Assembly (NCBI RefSeq): GCF_900044055.2
Contig: NZ_FCOX02000038.1
Location: 22,755 to 86,754, forward strand
Direction: 5' to 3'
Length of the DNA stretch: 64,000 bases
Source: Caballeronia calidae
GTDB lineage: Bacteria > Pseudomonadota > Gammaproteobacteria > Burkholderiales > Burkholderiaceae
This document shows, in pieces, positions 61,600-64,000 of the stretch. The translations under genes and the position numbers were made by a program. The notes under the pieces are model-generated. The model saw only the letters and a list, made by a program, of their open reading frames with translations. It ran no database searches and was not told the origin of the DNA. Within the stretch, counting starts at the first letter, position 1, and each line of letters starts with the position of its first letter.

Positions 61600-62063
61600 C
61601 CTGATGTGCTCCGTGTTGCTTGATAGAGTGGGTTCGCGCGGCGCGAAAGAACTGTCGTTCGACTCAGGCCTGACGGGGCTTCCGGCGTTTCGTCGCGGGC
61701 TTTGTCGTTGGGTCTATTCTTGTCTTTCGCCTTGCCGGTCAATTTACGAATTTAGACGTGTTCTTTACCTTTTCCGACATGCGCGTCTGTTTTCGACAAG
61801 TGGCGAATTAAGATTCGGTGTAGCGCATTCCCTTAGGCTTTCTGCTGCACTGCGTCGGAACGATCGTGCGCTTCAACAGTGCGTTCCTTGACCCGTCAGG
61901 CTCCGCCCCGGTGCGCGGCCGCCGTAAAGCAGGAGCAATGCCTCATGGCGCTCAGGGTTTCGCCTGATGGCATGGTAGTTGCACTCGAAACCAAAATTAG
62001 AAAAGTGGCAAAGCGCCGCGCATGACGGCGCCAATCAATAGATTCCAAGGAATCAGTTCTCAC
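61600..62063. promoter_or_regulatory. Divergent control region of the dgc operon and gbdR
   Basis: 464 bases between the start of the dgc operon and the regulator. It is AT-richer around 61735-61830. CTTGTC occurs near 61723 and again inverted (GACAAG) near 61795, a possible pair of regulator half-sites. No gene is supported here. GbdR very probably binds in this region, but I could not confirm a consensus. Confidence 0.5.
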
Positions 62064-63059
62064 ATGTCTTCCGATCGCACGGCGTCGCTGTCGCACTTCG
62101 CGTTCATGCCGCTCCCCAACTTCACGATGATCGCGTTCACGAATGCGATCGAAGTCCTGCGCATGGCGAACTACCTGACGGGGCAGCCGCTTTATCGATG
62201 GTCGATCGTGAGTCCCGATGGCGGACCGGTGACGGCGAGCAACGGGCTTTCCGTCGATACGGGTCCGGCGGATTGCGTGGGACAGCCCGACATCGTGTTC
62301 GTGGTCGGCGGCATTGACGTGCAGCGTTCGACCACGCCCGAGCATCTATCCGCGTTGCGCCGCTTCGCGCGCACGGGCAGCGTGCTCGGCTCCCTGTGCA
62401 CCGGCACCTATGCGCTGGCGCGCGCGGGCCTGCTCGCAGGCTACGCATGCGCGATTCACTGGGAGAACATGTCGGCACTTAAAGAAGAGTTTCCCGACAC
62501 GCGCTTTCTCAAAGAGCTGTTCGTGATCGATCGCGATCGCGTCACGTGCACGGGCGGCGTCGCGCCGCTCGACATGATGCTCAACCTGATCGCGGCGCGC
62601 GTCGGCACGGCGCGGGTCACGCAGATTGCCGAGCAGTTCATCGTCGAGCATGTGCGCGATACGAGCGCGCAGCAGCGCATGCCTTTGGTCGCGCGTCTGG
62701 GGTCGGCGAACAAGTCGCTCTTCGAGGTTATCTCGCTGATGGAGAACAACATCGAAGAGCCTTTGTCGCGAGAGGAACTGGCGCGTTTGGCGAACATGTC
62801 GCAACGGCAGTTGCAGCGGCTTTTCCGCGAGCATCTGGGCATGACGCCGACGCATTACTACCTGACGTTACGACTGCGGCGCGCGCGTGAGCTGCTGCTG
62901 CAAACCGATATGTCGATCATGCACATCACGATGGCGTGCGGCTTCCAGTCCGCCTGTCATTTCTCGAAGAGCTATCGCGATGCGTTCGGCACGGCGCCGA
63001 CGCGGGAGCGCCGCAAGCAGGTTCCGCCTTTGTCGTCCGTGCCCGCGATGGTCGCCTGA
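62064..63059 (+). CDS. gbdR: GlxA-family AraC-type regulator of glycine betaine catabolism
   Basis: 331 residues from ATG 62064; AAGGA lies 12 bases further upstream than ideal, and ATG 62022 is an alternative. The N-terminal DJ-1-like domain has FAFMPLPNFTMIAFTNAIEV and GSLCTGTYALARAGLLAGY, where the nucleophile cysteine is kept. The AraC domain shows ELARLANMSQRQLQRLFREH and IMHITMACGFQSACHFSKSY. In Pseudomonas, GbdR activates the gbc, dgc and related genes in response to betaine and dimethylglycine. It is divergent from the dgc operon, the expected place. Confidence 0.9.
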   Translation: MSSDRTASLSHFAFMPLPNFTMIAFTNAIEVLRMANYLTGQPLYRWSIVSPDGGPVTASNGLSVDTGPADCVGQPDIVFVVGGIDVQRSTTPEHLSALRRFARTGSVLGSLCTGTYALARAGLLAGYACAIHWENMSALKEEFPDTRFLKELFVIDRDRVTCTGGVAPLDMMLNLIAARVGTARVTQIAEQFIVEHVRDTSAQQRMPLVARLGSANKSLFEVISLMENNIEEPLSREELARLANMSQRQLQRLFREHLGMTPTHYYLTLRLRRARELLLQTDMSIMHITMACGFQSACHFSKSYRDAFGTAPTRERRKQVPPLSSVPAMVA

Positions 63060-63067
63060 GCGATCGA

Positions 63068-63598
63068 TCAGATCGCCATGCGAAGCCGCGTTTCGCAGAC
63101 TTCGCATCCGCCTACCCGTTCCGTGCGGAATACGCCGTCCAGCGCGAAGCCGAGCGCCTTGTAAAAGCGCAGGCCTTGCACGTTTTCCTCGAGCGCCCAG
63201 AGCGTCATTTCCCGATAACCTTCGCTAGCTGCGGCGTTGATCGCCTCATCGATCAACATGCGGCCCGCGCCCCTGCGCCAATGCGTCGGATCGATGTAGA
63301 TAGCTTCGATTTCGGCGTCCGTTTCGCGCCGGTCGTGGTCGCGTGAGACGCCCCATGCAATCCAGCCCAGGGTGACGTCGTTGCGCTCCGCCAGCATTAC
63401 GCGGGGCATGCCGCGTGCGATCAGCGCGGTCCATAGTGCCTGACGCTTCGGAATGGAAAGCGAATTGAGGTATGCAGCGGGAAAGATCGAACGATAGGCG
63501 GCCTGCCAGGCCTTGACGTGGATGCGCGCGATATCGGCGGCATCGGCGGGGAGCGCGAGGCGCACGGACAGCGCGGTGCGGAGATAATCGGCGGTCAT
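63068..63598 (-). CDS. GNAT-family N-acetyltransferase
   Basis: 176 residues. RLALPADAADIARIHVKAWQ is the family start, IEAIYIDPTHWRRGAGRMLI is the acetyl-CoA binding strand and pyrophosphate loop (W-R-R-G-A-G), and EENVQGLRFYKALGFALDGV is the C-terminal strand. The acceptor is not known. Its stop is 8 bases from the gbdR stop, convergent. The start is the ATG at 63598. Nothing connects it to betaine use beyond position. Confidence 0.9.
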   Translation of the reverse strand: MTADYLRTALSVRLALPADAADIARIHVKAWQAAYRSIFPAAYLNSLSIPKRQALWTALIARGMPRVMLAERNDVTLGWIAWGVSRDHDRRETDAEIEAIYIDPTHWRRGAGRMLIDEAINAAASEGYREMTLWALEENVQGLRFYKALGFALDGVFRTERVGGCEVCETRLRMAI

Positions 63599-63664
63599 GG
63601 GGTAAGTATGACGCTGATTTTGGGGGAATTGGAGGGGGATGGGTTTTCATTTCGCCGGATCCCG

Positions 63665-64000
63665 TGTTCGTGTCGGGCTATTAGTGTTGCCCCTGTGCGG
63701 GGCGGCAGTCGTCTGGTTTATTCGCGGGTGCGGGCGGGCGTGAAATCCTGTTTTCGCGTCGGTTTATTAGCTCTGCCCCTGTGCGGGGCGGCAGTCACTT
63801 TCTTTGCTGCTGCAAAGAAAGTAACCAAAGAAACAGCTATCCCCAGCCTAAGCACTTCATGCCGGCCGCGGCACAGAAGATTGCACGTGGTCCAGCAGTA
63901 GCGAGTGCCCTCAAAGGTCTTATCGGGCTTGGACCGCGCACGGTCTGACAAGCTAGAAGTTATAGCGCGCTGGTTCAGCACCAAATAGCTCCGGCACAGC
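63665..64000 (+). repeat. Dispersed repeat, copy C, cut by the window edge
   Basis: The main copy (about 63745 to 64000) matches copies A and B of the 34.4-35.1 kb region, including GCCCC-TGTGC-GGGGC and the ACTTTCTTTGC / GCAAAGAAAGT hairpin (TGCT loop), and runs past the right edge. Before it, at about 63665-63712, is a short extra piece of the same start (ATTAGTGTTGCCCCTGTGCG and on), a partial tandem duplicate. Reading frames across it are spurious. Confidence 0.85.

Overview
The window is a GC-rich chromosomal segment from a Gram-negative beta-proteobacterium of the family Burkholderiaceae, most like Caballeronia or Paraburkholderia. The pointers are the codon use, the Burkholderia-type lipase with its membrane foldase, the Burkholderia-type porin, and the glycine-betaine and carnitine gene sets. 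No rRNA, tRNA, CRISPR array, transposase or replication origin was seen.

Layout. 1-1.0 kb: an AT-richer edge with two tandem small paralogues of unknown function. 1.0-5.0 kb: a ketopantoate-reductase-like protein, a GIY-YIG-like small protein, 6-phosphogluconate dehydrogenase (gnd), and an STM2901-like/DUF1493 pair whose first gene is frameshifted. 5.0-11.7 kb: a minus-strand sugar operon (LacI regulator, ribose-type ABC transporter, sugar isomerase/epimerase, Gfo/Idh/MocA dehydrogenase) with a clear LacI-type operator. 11.9-19.4 kb: a YciI protein, a MarR-controlled SDR/thiolase unit with two copies of one palindrome, a LivJ-type binding protein, and a LysR gene divergent from an aminotransferase and a polar amino-acid binding protein. 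19.4-29.7 kb: a MazEF-type toxin-antitoxin pair, an EmrB-type exporter, an Mrr-like nuclease, DUF29, a giant AsmA-like DUF748 protein, a DUF1254/1214 lipoprotein and a PaiB-like flavoprotein. 29.7-32.0 kb: a copper P-type ATPase behind a textbook CueR promoter.

32-63 kb is a quaternary-amine catabolic region. Carnitine: caiX, cdhC, cdhA, cdhB and regulator cdhR. Choline sulfate: betC, choX and a LysR regulator. Glycine betaine to dimethylglycine: gbcA/gbcB. Dimethylglycine to sarcosine: dgcA/dgcB with an ETF pair and two accessory genes. PurU handles one-carbon units and GbdR is the likely master regulator. Three separate binding proteins (CaiX-, ChoX- and BetX-like) occur without any ATPase or permease, as in the Pseudomonas CbcWV arrangement where several binding proteins share one distant core transporter. 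A lipA/lif pair sits inside this region.

Most unusual items: (1) a 1022-residue protein in the carnitine locus that fuses an acetoacetyl-CoA-synthetase-type adenylation domain to a carrier domain and a thioesterase; carnitine breakdown releases acetoacetate, so context and domain fit, but the assembly-line ending is unexplained. (2) A renal-dipeptidase-like protein in the dgc operon that has lost three of the five family metal ligands, next to a DgcA that shows only three of the four expected cluster cysteines. (3) A dispersed repeat present as an inverted pair between caiX and cdhC and again at the right edge. (4) A putative glycosyltransferase that looks like an internal duplication with one degenerate half.
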